Positions 6,842 through 14,698 of a stretch of 20,144 bases of DNA are shown in pieces. Location: the NCBI GenBank assembly GCA_016932955.1, contig JAFGBV010000233.1, forward strand, positions 1-20,144, written 5' to 3'. The translations under genes were made by a program, and so were the position numbers. The notes beneath the pieces were generated by a model. It did not search any database. It was not told the DNA's origin and was given only the letters and a program-made list of their open reading frames with translations. Numbering within the stretch: the stretch's first letter is position 1; each line of letters starts with the position of its first letter. Source of the DNA: Anaerolineales bacterium. GTDB lineage: Bacteria > Chloroflexota > Anaerolineae > Anaerolineales > UBA4823.

Positions 6842-8137
6842 ATGAAAGTTGCTGTCTTCGGAGGTGGCTCCACATACACCCCCGAGTTAATTGTCGGTTT
6901 TCTTGCACGCTTAGAGACCTTTCCCCTGCGCGAACTGTGGCTGATGGATGTGGATGCCCAGCGCCTGGAGATTGTAGGCGGCTTTACCCGGCGCATCGTG
7001 GCTGCCCGTGGAGCGCCTTTCAACGTAGTGCTCACCACCGATCAGCGCGCAGCTGTCAAAGACGCATCCTATGTGACTACCCAGTTGCGCGTGGGGCAGA
7101 TGCCTGCCCGCCGCAATGATGAATACCTGGGCAAGCGGCATGGGTTAATTGGCCAGGAGACGACCGGCATTGGCGGGATGGCAAAGGCTTTACGCACCAT
7201 CCCCGTAATCCTGAAGATCGCCGAAGATATGCGCGAGCTGGCTGCCCCTGGCGCAATGCTGGTGAATTTCACCAACCCTGCCGGGCTGGTCACCCAGGCG
7301 CTTAAGCAGTATGCGCCGGATGTGCCCTCCGCAGGCGTGTGCAATGTCCCCATCACCGCCAAGATGATGATCCTCGAAGGCTTGGAGCAGGCGTCGGGTG
7401 AGAAGATCGATCCCTCTCGTGCTGAACTGAAGACCTTGGGTCTCAACCACCTCTCCTGGCACCGTGGCTTTACCATCGATGGCGTGGATGTGTGGCCCCA
7501 GGTGATCGAAGCCTACATCGCCAGGCTGAAAGCTGAAGAACATCCTGAGTGGGAACCGCGCTTGATTGAAATATTGCGCATGATCCCCAACTACTACTTG
7601 CAGTATTACTACTATACTCACCACAAACTGCACGCGCAAGAGAAGTGGCCCCCCTCCCGGGCAGATGAGGTGATTGAGGTTGAAAAAAGTCTGCTAAAAG
7701 ATTATGCGGATCCCAACCTGAAGGATCCTCCCGCGGACTTGATGAAGCGTGGCGGCGCATATTATTCCACCGTTGCCACCCAACTGCTCAATGCACATTA
7801 CAACGACCTGGGTGAAACACATATTGTCAATATCCAGAACGATGGTGCGGTCAAAGAATGGGATCCCAATTGGGTGCTCGAGATGCCTGCACGCGTGGAT
7901 CGCCAGGGCGTTCACCCATTGCCTGCTGAGCCTCTCCCGCAGGCCTGTTTTGGCTTGATTGCCCAGGTCAAGGCTTTTGAGCTGCTAACCGTAGAGGCAG
8001 CTGTCCATGGCGACCGTGATGCAGCCTACCAGGCGCTGCTCGCTCACCCCCTCGGGCCTGAGGTTGATCAGATTCAGGCCGTCTTGGACGATATGCTGGA
8101 GACCCACCGCCAGTACTTGCCTCGCTTTTGGAATTGA
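6842..8137 (+). CDS. Glycoside hydrolase family 4, 6-phospho-beta-glucosidase/chitobiase type
   Basis: The 431-residue cytoplasmic enzyme has the GH4 Rossmann NAD-binding start GGGSTYTPELI (7-17), NFTNPAG (142-148), the metal-site motif CNVP (Cys167-Pro170) and NHLSW (202-206, His203 as second metal ligand). As I recall, the CNVP variant marks the phospho-beta-glycosidases (ChbF, BglT), unlike the CHS or CDMP types acting on alpha-linked sugars. These enzymes need NAD+ and a divalent metal and cleave by oxidation at C3 and elimination. Known beta-acting members require a 6-phosphorylated sugar, yet no PTS is present; the sugar kinase next door may supply the phosphate. The ribosome binding site is AGGAG. 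The length is normal for the family. Confidence 0.9.
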   Translation: MKVAVFGGGSTYTPELIVGFLARLETFPLRELWLMDVDAQRLEIVGGFTRRIVAARGAPFNVVLTTDQRAAVKDASYVTTQLRVGQMPARRNDEYLGKRHGLIGQETTGIGGMAKALRTIPVILKIAEDMRELAAPGAMLVNFTNPAGLVTQALKQYAPDVPSAGVCNVPITAKMMILEGLEQASGEKIDPSRAELKTLGLNHLSWHRGFTIDGVDVWPQVIEAYIARLKAEEHPEWEPRLIEILRMIPNYYLQYYYYTHHKLHAQEKWPPSRADEVIEVEKSLLKDYADPNLKDPPADLMKRGGAYYSTVATQLLNAHYNDLGETHIVNIQNDGAVKEWDPNWVLEMPARVDRQGVHPLPAEPLPQACFGLIAQVKAFELLTVEAAVHGDRDAAYQALLAHPLGPEVDQIQAVLDDMLETHRQYLPRFWN

Positions 8138-8145
8138 TAGCATGC

Positions 8146-8175
8146 GCCTGGATGGGAGAGGGGGCCCATCCAGGC
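8146..8175 (+). other. 11-bp GC-rich intercistronic hairpin after the GH4 gene
   Basis: GCCTGGATGGG (8146-8156) pairs perfectly with CCCATCCAGGC (8165-8175) around an 8-nt purine loop. It sits between the GH4 stop and the kinase start and is followed by only AAATTTC, so it is a poor terminator. It may protect upstream mRNA or lower kinase expression. Confidence 0.6.
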
Positions 8176-8193
8176 AAATTTCAGGAAACCATG

Positions 8194-9174
8194 ATGCGCT
8201 ATTTTCTCGGTGCGGATATTGGTGGTACCAAAACCCATAGCCTGATTGCAGACGAGACCGGGCGTGTCCTTGGCTTTGGCGAGGCTGGCTCGGGCAACCA
8301 GCAGGATGTTGGCTATAGCGGGATGCTCCATGCGCTGCAATCCAGCCTGCACCAGGCACTGAACGGTGCCAATCTTAGCCAAGAGCAGATTTGCGGAGCG
8401 GGTTTTGGCGTTGCTGGGTATGATTGGCACTCTCAAACGGCAAAAATGCAGTCCACCATCCGCTCCCTGGGATTACAAGCCCCCTTTTCTTTGGTCAATG
8501 ATGCCATCCTCGGTCTGGTCGCAGGCGCCGAAGAAGGCTGGGGCGTGGCTGTTGTCTCTGGCACCGGGTGCAATTGCCGCGGCTGGGATCGTCAGCACCG
8601 CCATGAGGGGCGGGTGACGGGTTATGGTCTGATGATGGGCGAAGCTGCCGGCTCTTCTGAGCTGATCTACCGCGCCATGCAACTGGTCAGCTTTGCCTGG
8701 ACCCGCCGCGGCCCCGCCACTGCCCTCAGCGATGCATTGGTCGAAGCGGTTGGCGCGACAGGGCTGGAAAACCTGCTCGAAGGCTATACCCAGAATCGCT
8801 ACCACATTGGCGCTGAGCTTGCCCCATTGGTTTTCCAGGTCGCCGGGCAGGGCGACGCCGTGGCGCGTGATCTGATTCACTGGGCAGGTTGTGAGTTAGG
8901 GGAAATGGCAAACAGCGTCATCCGCCAGTTGAGCTTCGAGCAATTAGCCTTTGATGTCGTCTTGGCAGGCAGTATGTTTGAAGGCGGCGCCATGTTGATC
9001 GATCCGATGCGCCTTACCATTCAGAAGCTAGCCCCCCAGGCGCGCCTGGTGCGCTTGCGCGCCGCGCCGGTCATTGGCGCTCTCCTCCTGGGCATGGGCG
9101 AGGGCGGGGTGCAGCCCACCCCTGCCATCCGCCTGAACGCCATTCAGACTTTGCAGGCAGCAGGCTTTTCTTAA
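8194..9174 (+). CDS. BadF/BadG-type sugar kinase, probable N-acetylglucosamine kinase
   Basis: The 326-residue protein has the ASKHA nucleotide-binding fold: phosphate-1 motif ADIGGTKTHS (7-16), LVNDA (100-104) with the putative catalytic Asp, and phosphate-2 motif SGTGCNCRGWD (122-132). This arrangement fits the BadF/BadG/BcrA/BcrD ATPase family, whose sugar-acting members phosphorylate GlcNAc or glucosamine with ATP. A longer frame opens at 8128 inside the GH4 gene, but AGGAAA at 8183-8188 and the family N-terminus MRYFLGADIGG favour 8194 (8191 is also possible). Lying beside GH4 and near ChbG and a GlmD-like deaminase, it should make a 6-phospho amino sugar. Whether it acts on a monosaccharide or on imported disaccharides is open. 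Confidence 0.85.
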   Translation: MRYFLGADIGGTKTHSLIADETGRVLGFGEAGSGNQQDVGYSGMLHALQSSLHQALNGANLSQEQICGAGFGVAGYDWHSQTAKMQSTIRSLGLQAPFSLVNDAILGLVAGAEEGWGVAVVSGTGCNCRGWDRQHRHEGRVTGYGLMMGEAAGSSELIYRAMQLVSFAWTRRGPATALSDALVEAVGATGLENLLEGYTQNRYHIGAELAPLVFQVAGQGDAVARDLIHWAGCELGEMANSVIRQLSFEQLAFDVVLAGSMFEGGAMLIDPMRLTIQKLAPQARLVRLRAAPVIGALLLGMGEGGVQPTPAIRLNAIQTLQAAGFS

Positions 9175-9201
9175 AATCGCTGTTGCGGGCAGCCCAACAA
9201 C

Positions 9202-9230
9202 TTGTCGTAATTGGATCTTCCGGGTATCAT
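9202..9230 (+). promoter_or_regulatory. Candidate internal promoter before the second half of the locus
   Basis: TTGTCG (9202-9207) and TATCAT (9225-9230) have a 17-bp spacer. Transcription would start near 9237, just before a small hairpin (CAGGGA/TCCCTG, 9240-9259) whose end touches the GAGGAGG ribosome binding site of the next gene. It may let the genes from 9270 on be expressed separately from the transporter genes. Confidence 0.4.
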
Positions 9231-9269
9231 TGCAGTGATCAGGGAAGTGATGCTCCCTGAGGAGGCCGT

Positions 9270-10484
9270 ATGCTTGAATTAGTACTATCCACCATACCCG
9301 ACTCAGACGATGATACCCAAATGCTGACCACCCTGGTGAGCGAGTTCGGCGCACAGCATAATCTCAGTGTGACTTTGCACCCCCTGACTTGGGAGCAAGC
9401 CTGGTCAGATTTGGTCACCTTTGCTTTACAAGGCAAAGGCCCTCACCTTTCGCACATTGGCGGATCGTGGACCGGCAGCCTTGCAATCATGAATGCACTG
9501 CGCCCATTTAAGCCCCGCGAGATCACAGAGATGGGCGGTGCAGGTGCTTTCCTGTCTGCTGCCTGGGATAGCGCAATCCTCGAAGGGGATCCGCGCCTCT
9601 GGTCTATCCCGTGGACGGGGTATGTTTATGTGATTTGCTACCGCAAAGATCTCTTGCAGAGCGTGGGCGTTGATCATACGCAAGCATTCGGCTCCGTTGT
9701 GGCTCTCAAGGATACCGTTGATCGCCTCAGCCGCTCTTCGCTGGAGATTCCCTGGTTGGTCCCGGCAATTTCCCATCCCTTTACCGATTACATTCACATT
9801 GCCGCCTCGTGGGTGTGGGGGGCGGGTGGAGAATTTATCGATATCGCAGGCAAGCGAGTTGCTTTTACCAGCCCCGAGGCATTACACGGGCTGACCGGCT
9901 GGCTGGAGACCCACCGGGCGGTGCCGGCTGTATACCGTTCGCTCGATGCTGCCCAAACCGTACAGGAATTTATCGATGGGCGTGCTGCAGCAGTGCTCAC
10001 CGATATCCGCACCGCCGCTTCCCTTGTCGCTGATGCCCCTAACCCGACCGTACACGACAACCTGGGCGTAGCCCCTGTGACAAACGTGCCCTGGTGTGGC
10101 GGCGGCAGTTTTATCATCTGGCAGCATACCCAGGGCTACCCTGAACATGAGCGGGCTGCGGTTGAATTGGTGCAATTCCTGGTCAGTAAAGAGGCCCAGG
10201 TGCGCTGGGCAAACCGCGTGCATAGCATGCCTTCCCGAATTAATGCCCTGCATGAGATCTTCCCTGAATCGCATCCCTTGCATGACGCCGTAGATGTGGC
10301 GATCCGCCATGGGCGCGCTTATCAGAACGTCCCCCTCTGGCGGCGCATGGAGCATCAACTGGCATTGGAATTGGGCGAATGCGTCCGGGTTGTTCAGCAA
10401 GATCCTTCTGTTGATGCAGAGAAAGTCCTCCTCGAACACCTCGCCCCGCTTGCCAGGCGGCTTAACCTCATCCTGGGCAGTTGA
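9270..10484 (+). CDS. Solute-binding-protein-like protein without signal peptide
   Basis: The 404-residue protein resembles family-1 sugar-binding proteins of ABC transporters. It opens directly with the first beta strand (LELVLSTIPDSDDD) and has GKGPHLSHIGGSW near 50-63, where binding proteins have the GxGPDI turn. Later come a WVWGAGGEF segment and a DGRAAAVLTDIRTA block. It has no signal peptide or lipobox. This is not a start-choice artefact: an in-frame TGA lies at 9258-9260 and a good GAGGAGG ribosome binding site precedes 9270. It therefore should stay in the cytoplasm, where it could sense or buffer a sugar. Its own candidate promoter and 95-bp spacer separate it from the kinase. I do not know a characterised counterpart. 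Confidence 0.82.
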   Translation: MLELVLSTIPDSDDDTQMLTTLVSEFGAQHNLSVTLHPLTWEQAWSDLVTFALQGKGPHLSHIGGSWTGSLAIMNALRPFKPREITEMGGAGAFLSAAWDSAILEGDPRLWSIPWTGYVYVICYRKDLLQSVGVDHTQAFGSVVALKDTVDRLSRSSLEIPWLVPAISHPFTDYIHIAASWVWGAGGEFIDIAGKRVAFTSPEALHGLTGWLETHRAVPAVYRSLDAAQTVQEFIDGRAAAVLTDIRTAASLVADAPNPTVHDNLGVAPVTNVPWCGGGSFIIWQHTQGYPEHERAAVELVQFLVSKEAQVRWANRVHSMPSRINALHEIFPESHPLHDAVDVAIRHGRAYQNVPLWRRMEHQLALELGECVRVVQQDPSVDAEKVLLEHLAPLARRLNLILGS

Positions 10485-10509
10485 TGAGCACGCCTGGGGA
10501 TAATTCCAC

Positions 10510-10515
10510 TATAAT
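10510..10515 (+). promoter_or_regulatory. -10 box of a likely leaderless promoter for the GH18 gene
   Basis: A consensus TATAAT ends 7 bp before the ATG at 10523, so RNA should start on or next to the start codon. There is no Shine-Dalgarno sequence, and an in-frame TAA directly before the ATG (10520-10522) rules out an earlier start. No convincing -35 box is visible. Confidence 0.45.
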
Positions 10516-10522
10516 ACGTTAA

Positions 10523-11524
10523 ATGGAACAGGTTAATCGCCTTTTCTTGATTCTCCTGGCAACTGCTATTTTGCTTGGAGCCTGCACCGCACCGGAGCCG
10601 ACACGCGTGACCCCCTCACCTTCTCCCCAACCCTCCCCTCAGCCCACGCAACAGCCCTTCCGCATCATTGGCTATGTCACTGAAGGGGTGTTCGTCGACG
10701 TGATTTCTTTTGAGAAACTCACCCACATCAATTATGCCTTCCTCATCCCCAACGCCAATGGTACATTTGAGCCGCTAGCGAATCCCTGGAAACTGAAGCA
10801 GATTGTAGAGTCGGCCCATGCCCAGGGCGTGCAGGTGCTCCTTTCGGTTGGCGGCTGGGGTTGGGATAGCCAGTTCGAAAGCCTTGCTGCCAGCCCAGAG
10901 GCGCGGGGCGTTTTCGTCAATGAACTGCTTACTCTGGTCCAAGAATATGATCTGGATGGTATCGATATTGATTGGGAATACCCCGACCCAGGCGAATCGG
11001 CGCAAAATTTCCTGGCTTTGATGCGCCAGATTCGCCTCGCCCTGCCTGATAAATTACTTACCATCGCCGCGGTGGCTTTGGGCGAAACCGGGGAGGGCGT
11101 GCCCAGCGAGACCTTTGAGATTTTGGACTTCGTCAATATCATGGTGTATGATGGCGATCCTGCCAACCACTCCTCGATGCAATATGCCAGCGATGCGCTG
11201 GATTACTGGCTGGGGCGCGGGCTGCCCGCGGGAAAGACCGTGCTGGGCGTTCCCTTCTATTCCCGGCCCGATGGAATCCCATATTCCAAGATCGTCCAGG
11301 CCGACCCGCAGGCCGCCAACCTTGATCGATTTACCTACTATGGCGTTGAGTTGAATTACAATGGTATTCCCACGATCCAGGCCAAGACCCATCTGGCCAT
11401 GGAACGCGCCTCTGGCATTATGATCTGGGCGTTGGAGCATGACTTCTATCCGGTGGGCGATGCAACAGGCGATGACCTGTCCCTGCTTTCCGCAATCGAT
11501 CGTGTGGTTCGAGGAGAAGAATGA
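10523..11524 (+). CDS. GH18 family lipoprotein (chitinase or endo-beta-N-acetylglucosaminidase)
   Basis: The 333-residue protein starts with a lipoprotein signal peptide ending in LLGAC (Cys21), then a Pro/Ser/Gln-rich linker (22-45), so it is anchored on the outer face of the membrane. The catalytic barrel has SVGGWG (108-113) and LDGIDIDWEYP (144-154), the DxxDxDxE signature of GH18 with Glu152 as proton donor. VNIMVYD and IMIWALEHD supply the later barrel strands. GH18 enzymes cleave beta-1,4 bonds next to N-acetylglucosamine with help from the substrate acetamido group. At this size it is a single-domain enzyme with no chitin-binding module, so soluble oligomers or glycans are likelier substrates than crystalline chitin. 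Its stop overlaps the next start by ATGA. Confidence 0.9.
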   Translation: MEQVNRLFLILLATAILLGACTAPEPTRVTPSPSPQPSPQPTQQPFRIIGYVTEGVFVDVISFEKLTHINYAFLIPNANGTFEPLANPWKLKQIVESAHAQGVQVLLSVGGWGWDSQFESLAASPEARGVFVNELLTLVQEYDLDGIDIDWEYPDPGESAQNFLALMRQIRLALPDKLLTIAAVALGETGEGVPSETFEILDFVNIMVYDGDPANHSSMQYASDALDYWLGRGLPAGKTVLGVPFYSRPDGIPYSKIVQADPQAANLDRFTYYGVELNYNGIPTIQAKTHLAMERASGIMIWALEHDFYPVGDATGDDLSLLSAIDRVVRGEE

Positions 11525-12762
11525 ACATTGGCAACCCTTTTATCCTTGGTGTGAACTACTGGCCGCGCCGCAAGGCCATGTACTGGTGGAATGATTTCGA
11601 TCCGCAGGAAGTGCGGGATGAGTTCGCCCAGATCCGTGAGCTGGGCCTGAAAGTAGTGCGTATCTTTCTGTTGTGGGATGATTTCCAGCCCTCCCCAGAT
11701 GCGGTCTCTGTAGAAGCCCTTGCCCACCTGGTCACGGTTGCGGACATCGCCGCCGAGAACGGCCTTGGACTGGATGTGACCTTCTTCACCGGGCATATGA
11801 GCGGGCCTAATTGGGTGCCGCGCTGGCTGTTGGGTGGGCCGCGCTCGCCCAACCAGCCCTGGCTGAGAGAAGTGGTTTCTGCTGGTCAGCTCACGCCCGA
11901 AGGCTACCGTAACCCCTTCCACGACGCAGTGGCCTTGCAGGCCGAAAGGCTGCTGTTGCGTAGCGTGGTCCGCACATTGAAAGATCACCCCGCGATCTGG
12001 TTGTGGAATCTAGGAAATGAGCCAGACCTGTTTGCCTGGCCCGAGACTTACCAGGCCGGGCGAGCCTGGGTGCGTGAGATGGTCGAAACCATCCGCCTCA
12101 GCGGCGGGCAGCAGCCGGTCACCTGCGGATTACACGCTGCCAGCCTGGCTCAGGAGAACGGCTTCCGCGTGGACCAGGTGAATGCTGAGACGGATATTGC
12201 CGTGATGCATGCTTACCCAATGTATACAGATATGGCGCGCCATCCCCTCGACCCCGATTTTGTCCCGATTGCCTGCGCCCTCACTGCTGCATTGAGTGGC
12301 AAGCCCGTGTTAATGGAAGAATTTGGCGGCTGCACCATGCCCCCTGGGGAGCCTTCACAAGTGATTACGTGGAAAACTTACGGAGAAACACGGCGCCAGT
12401 TCATGGCCTCTGAAGAAGACCTGGCGGAATTCATCCGCCAGACCCTGCCTCGCCTGGTGGAGGTGGGAGCAGTAGGCGCCATGATCTGGTGTTTTGCCGA
12501 TTATGCAACCACATTGTGGGACCGCCCCCCCTGTAAAGAGGTGCACCACGAGCGCTTCTTTGGCCTCGTGCGGCCTGATGGCTCGCTCAAGCCCCATGCC
12601 AACGTGCTGCGCGAATTTGCTGCCACCAACCCCACCGTGCAGCCCATTCCCGAGTATGCGCGCATACAGGTCGATGCCCAGGATTTCTATCGTGATCCCA
12701 TGCAACGCCTGCCCGAGCTGGCGCAAGAATATCTTGCCAAGAGGGAGAAAACGCATTTATGA
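11521..12762 (+). CDS. Cytoplasmic GH5-like glycoside hydrolase (possible beta-mannosidase)
   Basis: The 413-residue protein lacks a signal peptide and has the clan GH-A barrel. VNYWPRRKAMYWW is near residues 11-23, VRIFLLWDDF at 46-55, and WNLGNEPDLF at 162-171 with Glu167 as acid/base. MHAYP at 229-233 precedes VLMEEFG (263-269) with Glu267 as the likely nucleophile. The pattern is GH5-like. The N-terminal blocks remind me of GH5 subfamily 18 beta-mannosidases that trim the mannose of the N-glycan core, but this is recall rather than a search. Position between a GH18 enzyme and a chitobiose deacetylase supports action on imported oligosaccharides. It overlaps both neighbours by 4 nt (ATGA), with a GAGGAGAAG ribosome binding site inside the GH18 gene. 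Confidence 0.82.
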   Translation: MNIGNPFILGVNYWPRRKAMYWWNDFDPQEVRDEFAQIRELGLKVVRIFLLWDDFQPSPDAVSVEALAHLVTVADIAAENGLGLDVTFFTGHMSGPNWVPRWLLGGPRSPNQPWLREVVSAGQLTPEGYRNPFHDAVALQAERLLLRSVVRTLKDHPAIWLWNLGNEPDLFAWPETYQAGRAWVREMVETIRLSGGQQPVTCGLHAASLAQENGFRVDQVNAETDIAVMHAYPMYTDMARHPLDPDFVPIACALTAALSGKPVLMEEFGGCTMPPGEPSQVITWKTYGETRRQFMASEEDLAEFIRQTLPRLVEVGAVGAMIWCFADYATTLWDRPPCKEVHHERFFGLVRPDGSLKPHANVLREFAATNPTVQPIPEYARIQVDAQDFYRDPMQRLPELAQEYLAKREKTHL

Positions 12763-13586
12763 GTATCCGCCTGATCGTAAATTCTGACGATTACGGGCGT
12801 TCTGCCGAAGTGGCGCGCGGCATTCGCCAGGCGCACCGCAACGGGATTGTGACCTCCACATCCTGTATGATGAACATGCCCACCATCGCCGAAGATATCC
12901 ACCTTGCTTTGCAGGAGACCCCTCGCCTCGGCTTGGGCGTGCACCTGGTGATTACCTCCGGTTACCCGCTGCTGCCTGCCGATCAGATCCCTTCTATCAC
13001 AACAGCCGAGGGCGCATTTTTAAGCCTGGCAGGGCTGCTCGACCGCCTCCAGGCGCTCGACGTTGCCCAGGTCAAGGCTGAGTGGCGGGCGCAAATCGAG
13101 AAGCTAATTGCCATCAGCGGGCGTACGCCTACCCATCTTGATTCACACCACCATTCCTCATATTTCACCGAGCCCCTTTTCCGCGCCATGTTGGAGCTGG
13201 CCCAAGAATATGGCGCTGCCATACGCTCGGCCTATTCCCAGGGCGATGGTGCTGATCTGGTCGGCATGCCGCCCGAAACAGTCCCGCATATTCTCGAGTT
13301 TGCCCCCCGCCTGCTCGCCGAATTCAAGCCGCGCACCCCCGATCAGTTCATTGCTACATTTTACGATGAGCAGGCAACCAAGGATGAATTGCTGCGCCTG
13401 ATCGATTCCCTGGTATCTGGGACGTACGAGATGATGTGCCACCCTGGTTACGTGGATGCTGGTTTGCAGGAAAGCTCCGGCTATGCTGATCCACGCCAGC
13501 GCGAATTGACTATCCTCACTGATGCTGAGGTCAGGCAGGCAATCCAGGTGCGTCAGATCAGCCTGATTTCCTTTGCCGAGCTTTAG
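12759..13586 (+). CDS. ChbG/YdjC-family carbohydrate deacetylase
   Basis: The 275-residue cytoplasmic protein has the YdjC/ChbG signature. IVNSDDYGRS (6-15) has Asp10/Asp11 for metal and catalysis, LGVHLVITSG (60-69) contributes His62, THLDSHHH (125-132) forms the metal site, and MCHPGYVD occurs near the C-terminus. In the E. coli chb operon ChbG removes one acetyl group from chitobiose (or its 6-phosphate) and from longer chitooligosaccharides, a step needed for induction and breakdown. Here it ends an operon that also holds a ChbF-like GH4 enzyme, so the pair is preserved without the PTS. Its start overlaps the GH5-like stop (ATGA). The next gene is convergent, 39 bp away; no strong terminator is visible between them. 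Confidence 0.9.
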   Translation: MSIRLIVNSDDYGRSAEVARGIRQAHRNGIVTSTSCMMNMPTIAEDIHLALQETPRLGLGVHLVITSGYPLLPADQIPSITTAEGAFLSLAGLLDRLQALDVAQVKAEWRAQIEKLIAISGRTPTHLDSHHHSSYFTEPLFRAMLELAQEYGAAIRSAYSQGDGADLVGMPPETVPHILEFAPRLLAEFKPRTPDQFIATFYDEQATKDELLRLIDSLVSGTYEMMCHPGYVDAGLQESSGYADPRQRELTILTDAEVRQAIQVRQISLISFAEL

Positions 13587-13625
13587 TGATCCAATCCCAA
13601 AAGCCCCACTTTTTCGTGATCTAAC

Positions 13626-14660
13626 CTAATGTGTCTCGGTCACCTTGCGGATGCTGCGCGGCTTTTCGGTATCATAGCCCTTCGCCCTGGTCAGGTGGTA
13701 GGCGAAAAGCTGCCCCGCCACAATGCTGACGATCGGTGTCAGCCATTCCGGGATATCTGCTGGCAGCCGGATGGGTGATTGCGCCAGCCCAAGCGCCTGG
13801 TCATTGTTCGAAATGACCACCAGCTCGGCGGCATACTCGTTGCGTAAGGTGGAGATCATCTCCAGCATCGAGGCAAACACTTTCCCCTCCGGTGCAACCG
13901 CCAGCACCGGGAACCCTCCCTCCACCATGGCGATTGGGCCGTGTTGGAAGTCTGCCGAAGAATAAGGCTCTGCAACGATGTAGGTCAGCTCTTTCAGCTT
14001 CAGCGCCCACTCGAAAGCCGTCGCGTAATTGAAGCCGCGCCCCAAAACCACGCACTGGTTCATGTAGCGGTAGCGTTGTGCCATGCGCGCGATCGAGTCA
14101 TCCAGCGCCAGGCTTTGCTCCACCCATGCCGGTGTCGCCTCCAATCCTGACCACAGGTTATCCCCGCCCGCCATGGCTGCGGAGAGCATCGCAATCGCCA
14201 TCAACTCGGTGGTATAGGTCTTCGTTGCCGCCACTGCCTTTTCTTCGCCCGCCTGGATATCCAGCACCAGGTCGGCGGCCTCAGCCAGCGGCGATGTCGG
14301 CAGGTTGGTGATCGCCAGCGTCAGGCAGCCCTGGCGTTTTCCCTCCTGGATCACGCTGACGATATCGGGCGACCTCCCAGATTGCGAGACGCCCACCACC
14401 AGGCTTTCCTTCAGCCTGGGTGGCTGCTGGTAGTACGTGAACAGCGATGGCGTTGCCAGCGCCAGCGGCAGGCCATTGAGAGCCCCCCATAGATAATTGG
14501 CGTAGCGTCCCGCGTTATCCGAAGTGCCGCGTGCCGCCAGGAAAACATATTTCACCTGTCGTTGCAGGATCGCCCTGGCGATCTGCTCGATCCTGGCTCG
14601 CTGTTCCAGCAAAGCCGCCAGTCGTTGGGGTTGTTCGAAGATTTCGCTATGTAGTGTCAT
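13626..14660 (-). CDS. SIS-domain amino-sugar-phosphate deaminase (GlmD/NagB-II type)
   Basis: The 344-residue protein consists of two SIS domains equivalent to the isomerase half of GlmS, without the glutamine amidotransferase half. Visible motifs are FLAARGTSDNAG (40-51), VGVSQSGRSPD (89-99), which holds the sugar phosphate, and EKAVAATKTYTTEL (140-153), which matches the GlmS-type EvgvAsTKaft block. It ends KPRSIRKVTETH, like the C-terminal DxPRxLxKxVT tail of the family. Such stand-alone proteins (archaeal GlmD, NagB-II) convert glucosamine-6-phosphate to fructose-6-phosphate and ammonia. That would complete the amino-sugar route encoded on the other strand. The start has no ribosome binding site, but a TATAAT box lies 8 bp upstream. 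Confidence 0.88.
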   Translation of the reverse strand: MTLHSEIFEQPQRLAALLEQRARIEQIARAILQRQVKYVFLAARGTSDNAGRYANYLWGALNGLPLALATPSLFTYYQQPPRLKESLVVGVSQSGRSPDIVSVIQEGKRQGCLTLAITNLPTSPLAEAADLVLDIQAGEEKAVAATKTYTTELMAIAMLSAAMAGGDNLWSGLEATPAWVEQSLALDDSIARMAQRYRYMNQCVVLGRGFNYATAFEWALKLKELTYIVAEPYSSADFQHGPIAMVEGGFPVLAVAPEGKVFASMLEMISTLRNEYAAELVVISNNDQALGLAQSPIRLPADIPEWLTPIVSIVAGQLFAYHLTRAKGYDTEKPRSIRKVTETH

Positions 14661-14668
14661 CGTCAGGT

Positions 14669-14674
14669 ATTATA
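14669..14674 (-). promoter_or_regulatory. -10 box of a likely leaderless promoter for the deaminase gene
   Basis: On the minus strand a perfect TATAAT stands 8 bp before the ATG at 14660. No Shine-Dalgarno sequence is present and an in-frame TAA lies inside this box, so the start cannot move upstream. The -35 region is poor. RNA would start within about 3 nt of the start codon. Confidence 0.42.
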
Positions 14675-14698
14675 TCCACAATTCAGCACAGTGGGAGA

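Noticed and set aside
8128..8193. Upstream extension of the kinase to an ATG at 8128
   Set aside because: It would overlap the GH4 stop, lacks a ribosome binding site, runs through the intercistronic hairpin and adds residues absent from the family; the start at 8194 is preferred.
9181..9199. Hairpin TGTTG/CAACA after the kinase as terminator
   Set aside because: It needs a bulge for more than 5 bp and no T tract follows.
13599..13614. AAAAG-CCCCA-CTTTTT as bidirectional terminator between the convergent genes
   Set aside because: The stem is only 5 bp and mostly A-T; too weak to call, though it is in the right place.
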